Source of the DNA: Paraburkholderia caffeinilytica
GTDB lineage: Bacteria; Pseudomonadota; Gammaproteobacteria; Burkholderiales; Burkholderiaceae
Direction of reading: 5' to 3'
Assembly: GCF_003368325.1 (NCBI RefSeq)
Contig: NZ_CP031467.1
Coordinates: 1,488,001 to 1,552,000 of the forward strand
DNA: 64,000 nucleotides
This document shows, piece after piece, positions 24,629 through 34,406 of this stretch. The position numbers and the translations under genes are program-made. Numbering within the stretch: the stretch's first letter is position 1; every line of letters begins with the position of its first letter. The notes below the pieces were generated by a model that worked only from the letters and a program-made list of their open reading frames with translations, was not told where the DNA came from and ran no database searches.

Positions 24629-26194
24629 ATGATCAAGCAAGCGCTCATCTCCGTTTCCGACAAGTCCGGCATCGTCGACTTCGCCAAGTCGCTGTCGGAC
24701 CTCGGCGTCAAGATCCTGTCGACCGGCGGCACCGCGAAACTCCTCGCGGACGCGGGTCTCTCCGTCACCGAAGTCGCCGACTACACGGGCTTCCCGGAAA
24801 TGCTGGACGGACGCGTGAAAACGCTGCATCCGAAGGTGCACGGCGGCATTCTCGCGCGCCGCGACCTGCCGGAACACATGGCAGCGCTTGAAAAGCACGA
24901 CATTCCGACGATCGACCTGCTGGTCGTGAACCTGTACCCGTTCGTGCAGACCGTGTCGAAAGAAGAGTGCTCGCTGGAAGACGCGATCGAGAACATCGAC
25001 ATCGGCGGCCCGACCATGCTGCGCTCGGCCGCGAAGAATCATCGCGACGTGACGGTCGTGGTCGATCCGGCGGATTACGCGGTCGTGCTCGACGAAATGC
25101 GTGCAAATAGCAACGCGGTTTCGTACAAAACGAACTTCCGCCTCGCCACCAAGGTGTTTGCGCACACCGCCCAGTACGACGGTGCGATCACGAACTACCT
25201 GACGAGCCTGACCGACGAACTGCAACATTCGTCGCGCAATGCCTATCCGGCCACGTTCAACCTGGCGTTCAACAAGGTGCAGGATCTGCGCTACGGCGAA
25301 AACCCGCATCAGAGCGCTGCGTTTTACCGTGACCTCTCCGTGCCGGCGGGCGCACTGGCGAACTACAACCAGTTGCAGGGCAAGGAGCTGTCGTACAACA
25401 ACATCGCCGATTCCGATGCAGCGTGGGAATGCGTGAAAACGTTCGACGTGCCGGCTTGCGTGATCGTCAAGCATGCAAATCCGTGCGGCGTGGCAGTCGG
25501 CGCGGACGCGAACGAAGCGTACTCGAAGGCGTTCCAGACCGACCCGACCTCGGCGTTTGGCGGCATCATCGCGTTCAACCGTGAAGTCGACGAAACAGCC
25601 GCGCTTGCGGTGGCCAAGCAGTTCGTCGAAGTGCTGATCGCCCCGTCGTTCAGCGCGGCGGCTCGCCAGGTGTTCGCGGCCAAGCAGAACGTGCGTCTGC
25701 TGGAAATCGCGTTGGGTGAAGGCCATAACGCGTTCGATCTGAAGCGCGTCGGCGGCGGCCTGCTGGTGCAATCGCTCGATTCGAAGAACGTGCAGCCGCG
25801 CGAATTGCGCGTGGTCACGAAGCGTCATCCGACACCGAAAGAGATGGACGACCTGCTGTTTGCGTGGCGTGTGGCGAAGTATGTGAAGTCGAACGCGATC
25901 GTGTTCTGCGGCAACGGCATGACGCTCGGCGTCGGCGCGGGCCAGATGAGCCGCGTGGATTCGGCGCGCATCGCCAGCATCAAGGCGCAGAACGCGGGTT
26001 TGACGCTGACGGGTTCGGCCGTGGCGTCGGATGCGTTCTTCCCGTTCCGTGACGGTCTGGATGTAGTGGTGGCGGCAGGCGCGACCTGCGTGATTCAACC
26101 GGGCGGCTCGATGCGCGATGACGAAGTGGTCGGCGCCGCGGACGAGCACAACATCGCCATGGTGTTGACGGGTGTGCGTCACTTCCGGCATTGA
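24629..26194 (+). CDS. purH: Bifunctional AICAR transformylase / IMP cyclohydrolase
   Basis: Catalyses the last two steps of de novo IMP synthesis: formylation of AICAR with 10-formyl-tetrahydrofolate, then ring closure. It has 521 residues. The N-terminal MGS-like cyclohydrolase domain (residues 1-145) has [23 protein letters not shown] and [14 protein letters not shown]. The transformylase domain follows, with [13 protein letters not shown], the catalytic Lys-His pair in [14 protein letters not shown] and the C-terminal end RHFRH. A very strong hairpin terminator follows. It normally precedes ruvC in Burkholderiaceae; here about 2.9 kb of other DNA intervenes. Confidence 0.98.
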   Translation: MIKQALISVSDKSGIVDFAKSLSDLGVKILSTGGTAKLLADAGLSVTEVADYTGFPEMLDGRVKTLHPKVHGGILARRDLPEHMAALEKHDIPTIDLLVVNLYPFVQTVSKEECSLEDAIENIDIGGPTMLRSAAKNHRDVTVVVDPADYAVVLDEMRANSNAVSYKTNFRLATKVFAHTAQYDGAITNYLTSLTDELQHSSRNAYPATFNLAFNKVQDLRYGENPHQSAAFYRDLSVPAGALANYNQLQGKELSYNNIADSDAAWECVKTFDVPACVIVKHANPCGVAVGADANEAYSKAFQTDPTSAFGGIIAFNREVDETAALAVAKQFVEVLIAPSFSAAARQVFAAKQNVRLLEIALGEGHNAFDLKRVGGGLLVQSLDSKNVQPRELRVVTKRHPTPKEMDDLLFAWRVAKYVKSNAIVFCGNGMTLGVGAGQMSRVDSARIASIKAQNAGLTLTGSAVASDAFFPFRDGLDVVVAAGATCVIQPGGSMRDDEVVGAADEHNIAMVLTGVRHFRH

Positions 26195-26217
26195 GCGACT
26201 AACTTCACTGTCTACGC

Positions 26218-26246
26218 AATCCGGCGATATGGCATATCGCCGGATT
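26218..26246 (+). terminator. Strong hairpin terminator after purH
   Basis: A perfect inverted repeat with 13-bp arms (first arm begins AATCCGGC at 26218, second arm ends GCCGGATT at 26246) and a 3-base GGC centre lies 23 bp past the purH stop. It marks the left edge of the protease insert. Confidence 0.8.
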
Positions 26247-26679
26247 ATCTTCCTGGCTCCCGCCATTCTGCTGGACCTCTGAACCACGTTCTGTGGTTTT
26301 CAACACTTCTCAACACTTCTCAGTTCGCTCATCGACTGCGTTTCTCCACGTAGATCGCTGACTACCTGCGCTTCACTTCCTGCAATTTCTTAATCCACAA
26401 CAGGTTCGCCCTCCGCGCCGTTGCTAAAGGCTTAACTAACGCCACGATCCTGACCGCAACAGACATGGCAGGCAGACACGACCTCATCATGCCAATTATT
26501 TCGGCATCCTTCGCATATTGTTTTGAGATGAAGTTCCACACAAAATAGTAGAGCACGGCAGGATGCGCGGGACGAGATCCACACCCAGGCACATGCCAGA
26601 CACCTGGTGGCAATCCGCATCCCAGCCTGCTCACTCAACAGGCGAAAAGTGTTTTAACTTCGCATTATCCGGAAACACC
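26247..26679 (+). other. Non-coding stretch before the protease gene
   Basis: 433 bp with lower GC content than the flanking genes. It contains a tandem CAACACTTCT duplication near 26308 and a minus-strand open frame at 26362-26634 (90 codons) with no recognisable domain or ribosome-binding site. I see no convincing gene. The end carries the GGAAA ribosome-binding site of the protease. Confidence 0.4.
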
Positions 26680-28461
26680 ATGTGCATAAGAACCAAATCG
26701 GCAATTGTTATTCTGTTGCCCGCTTTGCTAGTCGCCGGCTGTAGTGGCGGCGGCAATAGCCTGGATACTCCTTCGCCAGCGGTGAACAACGCACAGGTCG
26801 AACCTGATCCGCTTGTTCAATATCAATGGCATCTGAAAAACACCGGTCAAACCGCGTTCTCAGCCGCTGCGGGTGTTTCGGGCATCGACCTGAATGTCAC
26901 CCCCATCTATAGCTCGGGGCTGAGTGGCAACGGCGTCAAGGTCATGGTGGTCGACAGCGGAGTCGAGATTCTTCATGAAGATCTTGCACAGAACGTCGAC
27001 CACTCGATGCTCCACAATTTCGGCGCGGACGCAACCGACGCCAACGACCCCACCCCCGCCAATGGCACGATCACAGACGCACATGGCACCATGGTAGCCG
27101 GCATCGTCGGCGCCGCCGCAGGTAGCGGGTTAGGTGGCCAGGGTGTCGCCCCGCGCGCGTCGCTCGGGGCGGTCAGGCTTGTCGGCTGCGGCGACAGTTG
27201 CAACAGTCCCGTCGCGGAGCTGGACGCATTCGGCGGAGCACCATTTTCGAATGGTGCGGATATTTTCAATGGATCGTTCGGCAAGGCTCCCACGTCGCCT
27301 ATGTCCGTTGACCCGCTGACCGATTATTCCGCAGTCATGCTTCAGCACCTTGAGACGCTTCGGGGCGGCAAAGGCGCAATCAATCTGCAGGCAGCCGGCA
27401 ATGAATTCGACAACAATAATGGCGAGAGAGACGTCTGCGAGAAATCGATCGCCGCTGGCGTAAGTTGCTCGAATGCGAGTTTCGACCCGAGCCGCACGTT
27501 TCCGCAAACGATCGTCGTCGGCGCGGTGAATGCATCCGGCGTCCGCTCCAGCTACTCCACAGCCGGTTCAGCCCTGTTGATCTCCGGCCTGGGCGGCGAA
27601 TTCGGCAACGCAACAGGCCCTGCAATCCTCACAACCGATCTATCTGGCTGTTCGAAGGGAATGGTTCAACGGCGATCCGATCCCACCGCATACAGAAATG
27701 CCTTCGAAAATCCGGATTCCGATATCGGCAAGGCGCTCAATCGGGACTGCAAATACACGTCGACAATGAATGGCACGTCTGCGGCGACGCCAACCGTCGC
27801 TGGCGTCGTGGCATTGATGCTTGAGGCCAATCCGAATCTGACATGGCGCGACGTGCGGACAATTCTTATGAAGACGGCACGACGAGTTGATTCGTCCCGC
27901 GTTGCAAAGACGCTCTCGTTGCCATCCGGCCAATCGTATGTTGGAGAACCTGCCTGGACGCGCAATGCGGCAGGCCTTTGGTTCGACAACTGGTACGGCT
28001 TCGGTCTCGTTAACGCCAGCGCCGCAGTCGCGATGGCGCGCGGTTACACCGGCTATCTGAAAGGTTCGATGGTAACAAGCACGCTCGGTGGTCCGCTGGA
28101 AAACGCGATGCCTGTCCCGCTCGGTTCGGCGGATGGGCTCACCCTACCCGTTCCGAACTCTGGTTCGTCGATCGGGACAATCGAATCGATTCAAATAGTG
28201 CTCTCGCTCGGCAAGGCAAACATGGGTGACATGGCAATTGAGGTCCTCTCGCCATCCGGCACGCGTAGTGTGCTGCAACAGCCCTTCAATGTATTGAAGA
28301 ACGACGGCGCGGACGTGGACAACTTTTTGTTGGCGTCGAATGCGTTCAATGGGGAATCTGCGCAAGGCACGTGGAAGATACGCCTCATCGATGTCAACGC
28401 GCGAGCAGGCACGGAGCCGGCACAGGTCCAGCTAGCCGCCTTGCGCGTTTTTGGACACTGA
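26680..28461 (+). CDS. Kexin-like S8 serine protease lipoprotein with C-terminal P domain
   Basis: A 593-residue exported subtilase. The signal peptide ends in the lipobox LVAGC with acylated Cys21. The catalytic domain begins almost at once (PLVQYQWHLKNTGQ), with no room for an I9 propeptide. The triad is intact: Asp92 (VMVVDSGVEI), His135 (DAHGTMVAGIVGA) and Ser367 (NGTSAATPTVAG), with oxyanion Asn241 (QAAGNEF). Six mature-domain cysteines fall in three neighbouring pairs (170/174, 253/263, 324/357). Residues ~488-593 form a proprotein-convertase P/Homo-B domain. The ATG at 26680 has a GGAAA site; a longer upstream frame would bury the signal peptide. The next gene encodes a small exported protein 35 bp downstream. 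The architecture matches Aeromonas ASP. Confidence 0.9.
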   Translation: MCIRTKSAIVILLPALLVAGCSGGGNSLDTPSPAVNNAQVEPDPLVQYQWHLKNTGQTAFSAAAGVSGIDLNVTPIYSSGLSGNGVKVMVVDSGVEILHEDLAQNVDHSMLHNFGADATDANDPTPANGTITDAHGTMVAGIVGAAAGSGLGGQGVAPRASLGAVRLVGCGDSCNSPVAELDAFGGAPFSNGADIFNGSFGKAPTSPMSVDPLTDYSAVMLQHLETLRGGKGAINLQAAGNEFDNNNGERDVCEKSIAAGVSCSNASFDPSRTFPQTIVVGAVNASGVRSSYSTAGSALLISGLGGEFGNATGPAILTTDLSGCSKGMVQRRSDPTAYRNAFENPDSDIGKALNRDCKYTSTMNGTSAATPTVAGVVALMLEANPNLTWRDVRTILMKTARRVDSSRVAKTLSLPSGQSYVGEPAWTRNAAGLWFDNWYGFGLVNASAAVAMARGYTGYLKGSMVTSTLGGPLENAMPVPLGSADGLTLPVPNSGSSIGTIESIQIVLSLGKANMGDMAIEVLSPSGTRSVLQQPFNVLKNDGADVDNFLLASNAFNGESAQGTWKIRLIDVNARAGTEPAQVQLAALRVFGH

Positions 28462-28496
28462 TTTCGCTAATCGCACACGACACGTCGAGGTATTGC

Positions 28497-28985
28497 ATGA
28501 ATACATTCATTTCGTTTCTAGTCACTGTCGCGACTGCGACCGTGGCATGCGCGTCAGCCGCAAACGCCCTTGCAGATACAGTTCAACCAGGAACTACCGC
28601 GCCTGCATCCGTGGTCAAACAAATCAGCGCCAACGCCGCCGTTACGATCGGCTCGGTGTCTGTTCGCCCCATTCCACGCTCAATCGAAGGGGTCCGTTCC
28701 ACCACACCGCCCGGAACCACGCTAGTCGCACGAGCGACAGACAATCTCGTGGGCACGAGCACAAACGACCTCGTGGTGATTTACGGCGACGTCGACGCAA
28801 TCACGGGGCGCGCCGCGACAATGGGCGGCGGCGTATCAACGAGAGCGTATCCGACTATGGGCATGACTGTTGTCCACGTAGCCAGTTTCGATCAATTGCA
28901 ATCAGTCCAACGACAAATTGCACAAGCATTCCCAACCGCAACGTTCGATTTGCCAGTTCGGTATTTCGACACAAAACCTCGATAG
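28497..28985 (+). CDS. Small exported protein, candidate chaperone/inhibitor of the adjacent S8 protease
   Basis: A 162-residue protein of unrecognised family. Residues 1-26 are a Sec signal peptide (cleavage expected after NALA, before DT). The mature part has a proline- and valine-rich N-terminal segment, then a domain from about residue 75 with two likely beta-alpha-beta elements (DLVVIYGDVDAITG and MTVVHVASFDQLQSVQRQIA), ending VRYFDTKPR. The fold pattern and size resemble stand-alone propeptide-like chaperones. The gene starts 35 bp after the protease stop with a GAGG ribosome-binding site, so it is probably cotranscribed. Its role is inferred from the ASP/ORF2 gene pair of Aeromonas sobria, where the downstream protein folds the propeptide-less protease; no sequence similarity search was possible. 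Confidence 0.75.
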   Translation: MNTFISFLVTVATATVACASAANALADTVQPGTTAPASVVKQISANAAVTIGSVSVRPIPRSIEGVRSTTPPGTTLVARATDNLVGTSTNDLVVIYGDVDAITGRAATMGGGVSTRAYPTMGMTVVHVASFDQLQSVQRQIAQAFPTATFDLPVRYFDTKPR

Positions 28986-29072
28986 AACACGCACGCCTCT
29001 TCAAACCGGCCTGAGTCGGAACGCCGGATCGGCTCGCTTCTTCAACGCGTCTTTTGCGCAATGAGTGCGGGC

Positions 29073-29107
29073 GAGGTGCGCAATGATTCCCTGTCATTGC
29101 GCACCTC
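29073..29107 (+). terminator. Strong hairpin terminator after the protease pair
   Basis: Perfect 14-bp arms (GAGGTGCGCAATGA at 29073-29086 and TCATTGCGCACCTC at 29094-29107) with a 7-base loop. It closes the protease insert 43 bp before ruvC. A TATAAA/TATAT-type -10 region at about 29130 follows and should serve ruvC. Confidence 0.75.
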
Positions 29108-29150
29108 ATTCGTTGTAGTATCACAGGCTATATAAATCCCGCCGTCAGCA

Positions 29151-29693
29151 ATGAGAATTCTTGGCATCGACCCTGGCCTGCGCGTGACCGGCTTCGGCGT
29201 GATCGACCAAAACGGCCACACGCTCAGCTACGTGACGAGCGGCGTAATCAAAACCGCCGACGCCGATCTGCCGTCGCGCCTCGGCACCATCTTCGACGGC
29301 ATTTCCACATTGATCCGCCAGCATTCGCCGGACCAGTCGGCGATTGAAAAAGTATTTGTCAACGTCAACCCGCAATCCACCCTGCTGCTCGGCCAGGCAC
29401 GCGGCGCGGCGATCTGCGGACTGGTGGCGGGCGGCGTGCCGGTCGCCGAATACACCGCCCTGCAGTTGAAGCAGGCCGTGGTGGGTTACGGTCGCGCAAC
29501 CAAGGAGCAGATGCAGCAAATGGTGGTACGCCTGCTCAATCTCTCCGGCGTGCCAAGCACCGACGCCGCCGACGCGCTCGGCATGGCAATCTGTCACGCG
29601 CACGGCGGCACGACGCTAAGCACCTTGGGCGGCATCGCCCCTTCGCTGGCGAAGAAGGGGTTGCGCGTGAGGCGCGGGCGTTTGGTCGGATAA
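29151..29693 (+). CDS. ruvC: Crossover junction endodeoxyribonuclease RuvC
   Basis: Holliday-junction resolvase, 180 residues. Catalytic carboxylates are visible: Asp7 in [16 protein letters not shown], Glu in [13 protein letters not shown], and the Asp pair in [16 protein letters not shown]. Homodimeric, nicks symmetrically across the junction after RuvAB migration. First gene of the ruvC-ruvA-ruvB group; ruvA starts 157 bp later. Confidence 0.97.
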   Translation: MRILGIDPGLRVTGFGVIDQNGHTLSYVTSGVIKTADADLPSRLGTIFDGISTLIRQHSPDQSAIEKVFVNVNPQSTLLLGQARGAAICGLVAGGVPVAEYTALQLKQAVVGYGRATKEQMQQMVVRLLNLSGVPSTDAADALGMAICHAHGGTTLSTLGGIAPSLAKKGLRVRRGRLVG

Positions 29694-29849
29694 CGCGCCA
29701 AACGTCAACCACGCAGCCCCTCAGCCACTGGCGCCTCACGCGTACGGAGTTCGCGGCTCGCGTGCCCAGGTGCGCAACAGCGCCGCGTCGCGCGCCCGGC
29801 GCGCACTCACTGCGCTACACTCGCCCTTTCTCTCGAGATTGAATCCGCC

Positions 29850-30431
29850 ATGATCGGTCGCATTGCCGGCGTTCTGCTGGAAAAAAACCCGCCGCATCTG
29901 CTCGTCGACTGCAACGGCGTCGGTTACGAAGTCGATGTGCCGATGAGCACGTTCTACAACCTGCCCTCGACCGGCGAACGCGTGGTGCTGCTCACGCAAA
30001 TGATCGTGCGCGAAGACGCGCACCTGCTGTACGGCTTCGGCACCGCCGAGGAACGCTCGACGTTCCGCGAACTGCTGAAGATCACGGGCATCGGCGCGCG
30101 CATGGCGCTCGCCGTGCTATCCGGCATGAGCGTGCATGAACTGGCGCAAACCGTCACGATGCAGGACGCAGCGCGCCTGACTCGCGTGCCTGGCATCGGC
30201 AAGAAGACAGCGGAGCGGCTACTCCTCGAACTGAAGGGCAAGATCGGCGCCGACCTGGGCACGATGGCCGGCGCGGCGTCTGCAACCAACCATGCCTCCG
30301 ATATCCTGAACGCGCTGCTCGCATTGGGTTACTCCGAAAAAGAAGCGTTGACCGCCGTCAAAAACGTACCGGCCGGCACCGGCGTTTCGGAAGGCATCAA
30401 GCTCGCGCTGAAGGCCTTGTCCAAAGCTTGA
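29850..30431 (+). CDS. ruvA: Holliday junction ATP-dependent DNA helicase subunit RuvA
   Basis: Tetrameric junction-binding protein that loads RuvB. It has 193 residues: N-terminal OB fold ([20 protein letters not shown]), two helix-hairpin-helix motifs in the middle ([13 protein letters not shown] and [16 protein letters not shown]), and the C-terminal RuvB-binding three-helix domain ([20 protein letters not shown]). Lies between ruvC and ruvB in the usual order. Confidence 0.97.
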   Translation: MIGRIAGVLLEKNPPHLLVDCNGVGYEVDVPMSTFYNLPSTGERVVLLTQMIVREDAHLLYGFGTAEERSTFRELLKITGIGARMALAVLSGMSVHELAQTVTMQDAARLTRVPGIGKKTAERLLLELKGKIGADLGTMAGAASATNHASDILNALLALGYSEKEALTAVKNVPAGTGVSEGIKLALKALSKA

Positions 30432-30538
30432 ATCCCAACCTTGGGCCTCGACATGCACGCGATGGATGAAGCTTCGCACAAGCCGGCAAGCCGAGCACCC
30501 TGGCCATTCGGCCGAGTTTCGCAGCGGGCGGCTCGCGG

Positions 30539-30551
30539 TACAATGACCGCA
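30539..30551 (+). promoter_or_regulatory. -10 element giving a leaderless ruvB mRNA (candidate)
   Basis: TACAAT at 30539-30544 is followed by six bases and then the ruvB ATG at 30551. There is no Shine-Dalgarno sequence in the expected window. The geometry equals that before pepP and suggests an internal promoter producing a leaderless ruvB transcript. Confidence 0.4.
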
Positions 30552-31615
30552 TGATCGAAACCGACAAACTCGCCGCCGAGCGCATCATCGCGGCCACGCC
30601 CGTCTCGCCGAACGAAGAAGCGTTCGAGCGCGCGTTGCGCCCGCGCCAGCTCGAAGAATATGTCGGGCAGGAAAAAGTGCGCGGTCAGCTGGAAATCTTC
30701 ATCGAGGCCGCCAAGCGTCGCTCCGAATCGCTCGACCACGTATTGCTGTTCGGGCCGCCGGGTCTCGGCAAGACCACGCTCGCGCACATCATCGCGCGGG
30801 AAATGGGCGTCAATCTGCGACAAACGTCAGGCCCGGTGCTCGAACGCGCCGGCGACCTTGCCGCATTGCTCACCAATCTCGAAGCCAACGACGTGCTGTT
30901 CATCGACGAAATCCACCGGCTCTCGCCCGTCGTCGAAGAAATTCTGTATCCGGCGTTGGAGGACTATCAGATCGACATCATGATCGGCGAAGGACCGGCC
31001 GCGCGCAGCGTGAAGCTAGATCTTCAGCCGTTCACGCTGGTCGGCGCGACCACCCGCGCGGGCATGCTGACCAATCCGCTGCGAGATCGCTTCGGTATTG
31101 TCGCGCGGCTCGAGTTTTATAACGCCGAGGAACTGGCGCGCATCGTCACGCGTTCGGCGTCGTTGCTGCATGCGCAAATCCATCCGGATGGCGCATTCGA
31201 AATCGCCAAGCGCGCACGCGGTACGCCGCGGATCGCGAACCGGCTCTTGCGCCGCGTGCGCGATTTCGCCGAGGTAAAAGCGGACGGCAACATCACCGCG
31301 CAAGTGGCGGATGCGGCACTCAAAATGCTCGACGTGGATGCGGTCGGCTTCGACCTGATGGACCGCAAACTGCTCGAAGCGATTTTGCACAAGTTCGACG
31401 GCGGCCCAGTCGGCGTGGACAATCTGGCGGCGGCAATCGGCGAAGAGCGCGACACGATCGAAGATGTGCTCGAGCCGTATCTGATCCAGCAAGGCTTCCT
31501 GCAGCGAACGCCGCGCGGCCGCGTCGCCACGCTGCTTACTTACCGGCATTTCGGTCTCGCCGCGCCGGACGCTTCGAGCCCTATCTCCGGCCTGTGGGAT
31601 TCGGCCGAAACGTAA
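30551..31615 (+). CDS. ruvB: Holliday junction ATP-dependent DNA helicase subunit RuvB
   Basis: AAA+ motor that drives branch migration with RuvA. It has 354 residues. [18 protein letters not shown] precedes Walker [15 protein letters not shown]; Walker B is [16 protein letters not shown]; sensor 1 is [20 protein letters not shown]; the C-terminal winged helix has [20 protein letters not shown] and the RTPRGRVAT end. The MIETDKL start agrees with RuvB N-termini elsewhere. It is 119 bp from ruvA, with a candidate promoter immediately before the ATG. Confidence 0.98.
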   Translation: MIETDKLAAERIIAATPVSPNEEAFERALRPRQLEEYVGQEKVRGQLEIFIEAAKRRSESLDHVLLFGPPGLGKTTLAHIIAREMGVNLRQTSGPVLERAGDLAALLTNLEANDVLFIDEIHRLSPVVEEILYPALEDYQIDIMIGEGPAARSVKLDLQPFTLVGATTRAGMLTNPLRDRFGIVARLEFYNAEELARIVTRSASLLHAQIHPDGAFEIAKRARGTPRIANRLLRRVRDFAEVKADGNITAQVADAALKMLDVDAVGFDLMDRKLLEAILHKFDGGPVGVDNLAAAIGEERDTIEDVLEPYLIQQGFLQRTPRGRVATLLTYRHFGLAAPDASSPISGLWDSAET

Positions 31616-31648
31616 GCCGGATGGGCGAGTTGAAGTAAGCCTCGCCGC

Positions 31649-32329
31649 TCAACGCCCCGGTTCCGGCACCCTCTTCCTGAAACTATCGTCGTCGCTCGGC
31701 GCGTCGAGATGCGACACGTCCGCCCACGACACGATCGTCGCCTTGCTGGCGTCGTCGGCATAGTCCACCACATTGACGCTCGTGTTCAGCAACGCGTAAT
31801 CACGCGGCGCATCGAGCGACAACCCGCACGCAAAACGACGCACGCAATCGAGCACACCGCCGTGCGCGACGACAGCGATCCGTCCACCCGGATGCACGGC
31901 CACCAGAGGCTCGATCGCATGCAGCACGCGATGGTAAAGCGTGCGCTGCGATTCACCTTCAGGCGGAGCAAAACCCGGATCGCGGGTTTGCCAGTGCGCG
32001 TATTCATCGGGGAAACGGACAGAGATCTCGTCGCTGTCATGCCCCTGGAACGCGCCGTACGAACGCTCACGCAAACCTTCGCGCAATTGCAGCGCCAGGC
32101 CGAGCGCGTCGGCGATCGGCTGCGCCGTTTGCTGGGCACGTAGCAGATCGCTCGAATAGATCGCGTCGAGCCGGGCGCCCTCTTTCACCTCATTCGCGAT
32201 GCGGCGTGCAAGACGCTGCGCCTGCGCGAGGCCGGTCGTTGCGAGTGGAATGTCGATGTGACCTTGAATGCGCTTGATGCGGTTCCAGTCGGTCTCGCCG
32301 TGGCGGATGAACAGAATCTGCGTGGTCAT
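31649..32329 (-). CDS. Histidine phosphatase (phosphoglycerate mutase-like) family protein
   Basis: A 226-residue cytosolic phosphatase of histidine phosphatase branch 1. The phosphohistidine motif is LFIRHGETDWNRIKRIQGH with catalytic His10. RSYGAFQGHDSDE carries the general acid Glu region, and IAVVAHGGVLD holds the second catalytic His. Such proteins are often called GpmB, but most members are phosphatases of unknown substrate rather than mutases. Faces ruvB convergently. Confidence 0.88.
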   Translation of the reverse strand: MTTQILFIRHGETDWNRIKRIQGHIDIPLATTGLAQAQRLARRIANEVKEGARLDAIYSSDLLRAQQTAQPIADALGLALQLREGLRERSYGAFQGHDSDEISVRFPDEYAHWQTRDPGFAPPEGESQRTLYHRVLHAIEPLVAVHPGGRIAVVAHGGVLDCVRRFACGLSLDAPRDYALLNTSVNVVDYADDASKATIVSWADVSHLDAPSDDDSFRKRVPEPGR

Positions 32330-32437
32330 GAGATGAGAGTGGGCGCCAGTAGCCGGTTATGCCGAGCCGCTATTGTCGCAAAAAGCGGCTGGAGCAGTGG
32401 ATGCACGCCGCCTACCCCATGCGGCGGCGGTTGAATC

Positions 32438-32896
32438 TCACGCGTTCGTCTGGAGCCAGAACGTAACCGGCCCGTCGTTGACGAGCGAGACCTGCATATC
32501 GGCGCCGAACTCGCCCGTCTCGACGATCGGATGTTTGGCGCGCGCTGCCGAGACGAAGTAGTCGAACAGCCGCTTGCCCTCGTCGGGCGGCGCGGCGGGC
32601 GTGAAACTGGGACGCAGGCCGCTGTTGGTGTCGGCGGCCAACGTGAACTGCGAAACGAGCAGCAAGCCGCCTGCACGCCCTGCGCCGTCGAGATTCTGCA
32701 CGGAGAGATTCATCTTGCCGGCCGCATCGCTGAAGACGCGATAACCGAGCACCTTGGCGAGCAGCCGGTCGGCTGCCGCGTCCGTGTCGCCGCGTTCGGC
32801 GCACACGAGCGCAAGCAGACCCGCCTCGATCGCGCCCGTCACGCGGTCGCCCACGCGCACTTCCGCACGCCGCACGCGCTGGATCAGCGCGATCAT
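32438..32896 (-). CDS. dtd: D-aminoacyl-tRNA deacylase
   Basis: Homodimeric proofreading enzyme that frees tRNA from D-amino acids and glycine mischarged on tRNA(Ala). It has 152 residues. The signature motifs are [21 protein letters not shown] (catalytic-site SQFT) and the cis Gly-Pro motif [10 protein letters not shown] near the C-terminus. Start [15 protein letters not shown] matches the family. Followed downstream on the same strand by the histidine phosphatase gene after 108 bp. Confidence 0.96.
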   Translation of the reverse strand: MIALIQRVRRAEVRVGDRVTGAIEAGLLALVCAERGDTDAAADRLLAKVLGYRVFSDAAGKMNLSVQNLDGAGRAGGLLLVSQFTLAADTNSGLRPSFTPAAPPDEGKRLFDYFVSAARAKHPIVETGEFGADMQVSLVNDGPVTFWLQTNA

Positions 32897-32957
32897 GGGT
32901 GCGAGTCCTGCCGCATGGCTCGATTCGTCATCGCGTTAGCGCTGGACCAACAAACCA

Positions 32958-34202
32958 TCAAGCCGTCAGCGTGACGCGCGCAAACCGGCGCTTGCCGACC
33001 TGCACGACATACTCGCCGGTTTCAACTTTCAGGCCCTTGTCAGACACGGTCGTGCCATCGATCTTCACGCCGCCCTGCTCGATGTTGCGCAGCGCCTCGC
33101 TGGTCGACGGCACGAGGTTGGCTTGCTTGAGCAACTGGCCGATTGCGAGCGGAGCGCCCGCGAGCGTCACGGCCGGAATGTCGTCCGGCACGCCGCCCTT
33201 CGCGCGGTGATTGAAGTCTTCGAGCGCGCGTTCGGCATCCGCTTGCGAGTGGAAGCGCGCGACGATTTCCTGACCGAGCATCACCTTGAAATCGCGCGGA
33301 TTGCGGCCCGCTTCAATTTCTTTTTTAAAGCCGGCGATCTCGTCCATCGGACGGAACGACAGCAGTTCGAAGTAGCGCCACATCAGCACGTCGGAAATGC
33401 TCATCAGCTTGCCGAACATGTCGGTCGGCTTTTCGCTGATGCCGATGTAGTTGTTCTTCGACTTGGACATCTTCTCGACGCCGTCCAGGCCCTCGAGCAA
33501 CGGCATGGTCAGGATGCACTGCTGATCCTGGCCGTACTGCTTCTGCAGTTCGCGACCCACCAGCAAGTTGAACTTCTGGTCCGTGCCGCCGAGCTCGAGG
33601 TCGGCATTCAGCGCGACCGAGTCGTAGCCTTGCATCAGCGGATACAGGAATTCGTGGATCGAGATCGGCACGCCGCCCTGGAAGCGCTTGGTGAAATCTT
33701 CGCGTTCGAGAATCCGCGCCACCGTGTAGCGCGAGGCAAGCTTGATCATGCCGTCGGCGCCGAGCGGCATCGACCACTCGCTGTTGTAGCGGATTTCGGT
33801 CTTGTCGCGGTCGAGCACGAGCGCGGCCTGCTCGAAATACGTCTTCGCGTTCGATTCGATCTGCTCCCGCGTGAGCGGCGGCCGGGTGGCGTTGCGGCCC
33901 GATGGATCGCCGATCAGCGACGTAAAGTCGCCGATCAGGAAAATCACCGTATGACCGAGGTCCTGCAACTGGCGCATCTTGTTCAGCACGACCGTGTGGC
34001 CGATGTGGATGTCGGGCGCGGTCGGATCGAGGCCGAGCTTGATGCGCAGGGGCACACCGGTGGCCGCGCTCTTCGCGAGCTTCTGTGCGAATTCGTCTTC
34101 AATCAGCAGTTCGTCGACACCGCGTTTGGTGACGGCGAGTGCGTGGCGGACTTCGTCGGTGATCGGGAAGGCGGGGCTGGGCTTGGTGGACTCGGTGGTC
34201 AT
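32958..34202 (-). CDS. tyrS: Tyrosyl-tRNA synthetase
   Basis: Class I aminoacyl-tRNA synthetase charging tRNA(Tyr), 414 residues. The HIGH motif is [14 protein letters not shown] and the KMSKS motif [12 protein letters not shown]. The C-terminal S4-like RNA-binding domain covers the last ~60 residues ([18 protein letters not shown]). Full KMSKS and sequence order indicate the TyrZ-type branch found in many Gram-negatives. The ATG at 34202 was chosen; a further upstream frame of 41 codons has no ribosome-binding site and overlaps the divergent anmK promoter region. dtd follows on the same strand after 61 bp. Confidence 0.97.
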   Translation of the reverse strand: MTTESTKPSPAFPITDEVRHALAVTKRGVDELLIEDEFAQKLAKSAATGVPLRIKLGLDPTAPDIHIGHTVVLNKMRQLQDLGHTVIFLIGDFTSLIGDPSGRNATRPPLTREQIESNAKTYFEQAALVLDRDKTEIRYNSEWSMPLGADGMIKLASRYTVARILEREDFTKRFQGGVPISIHEFLYPLMQGYDSVALNADLELGGTDQKFNLLVGRELQKQYGQDQQCILTMPLLEGLDGVEKMSKSKNNYIGISEKPTDMFGKLMSISDVLMWRYFELLSFRPMDEIAGFKKEIEAGRNPRDFKVMLGQEIVARFHSQADAERALEDFNHRAKGGVPDDIPAVTLAGAPLAIGQLLKQANLVPSTSEALRNIEQGGVKIDGTTVSDKGLKVETGEYVVQVGKRRFARVTLTA

Positions 34203-34406
34203 GCTGGAAACGTGAAGTCGCAAAAAAGAGATTGTCCCATAGATGCGCGCCGCCGCGCCCACTGACTCGGCCGCAAGCGCGCCCCCGGCGCACGATTTCG
34301 ACATGTCGGGACGCGCCAATGGCATCGCAGCGCTTTATATTCGGCCGCGCTTGCGCGGATAATCTGCTAAAACAGATCGCAACAGAACCTCGAGAGGAGC
34401 GGCAAC

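Noticed and set aside
26362..26634. A 90-codon minus-strand frame before the protease gene, considered as a mobile-element remnant
   Set aside because: No transposase motif, no terminal inverted repeats, no target duplication that I could see and no ribosome-binding site.
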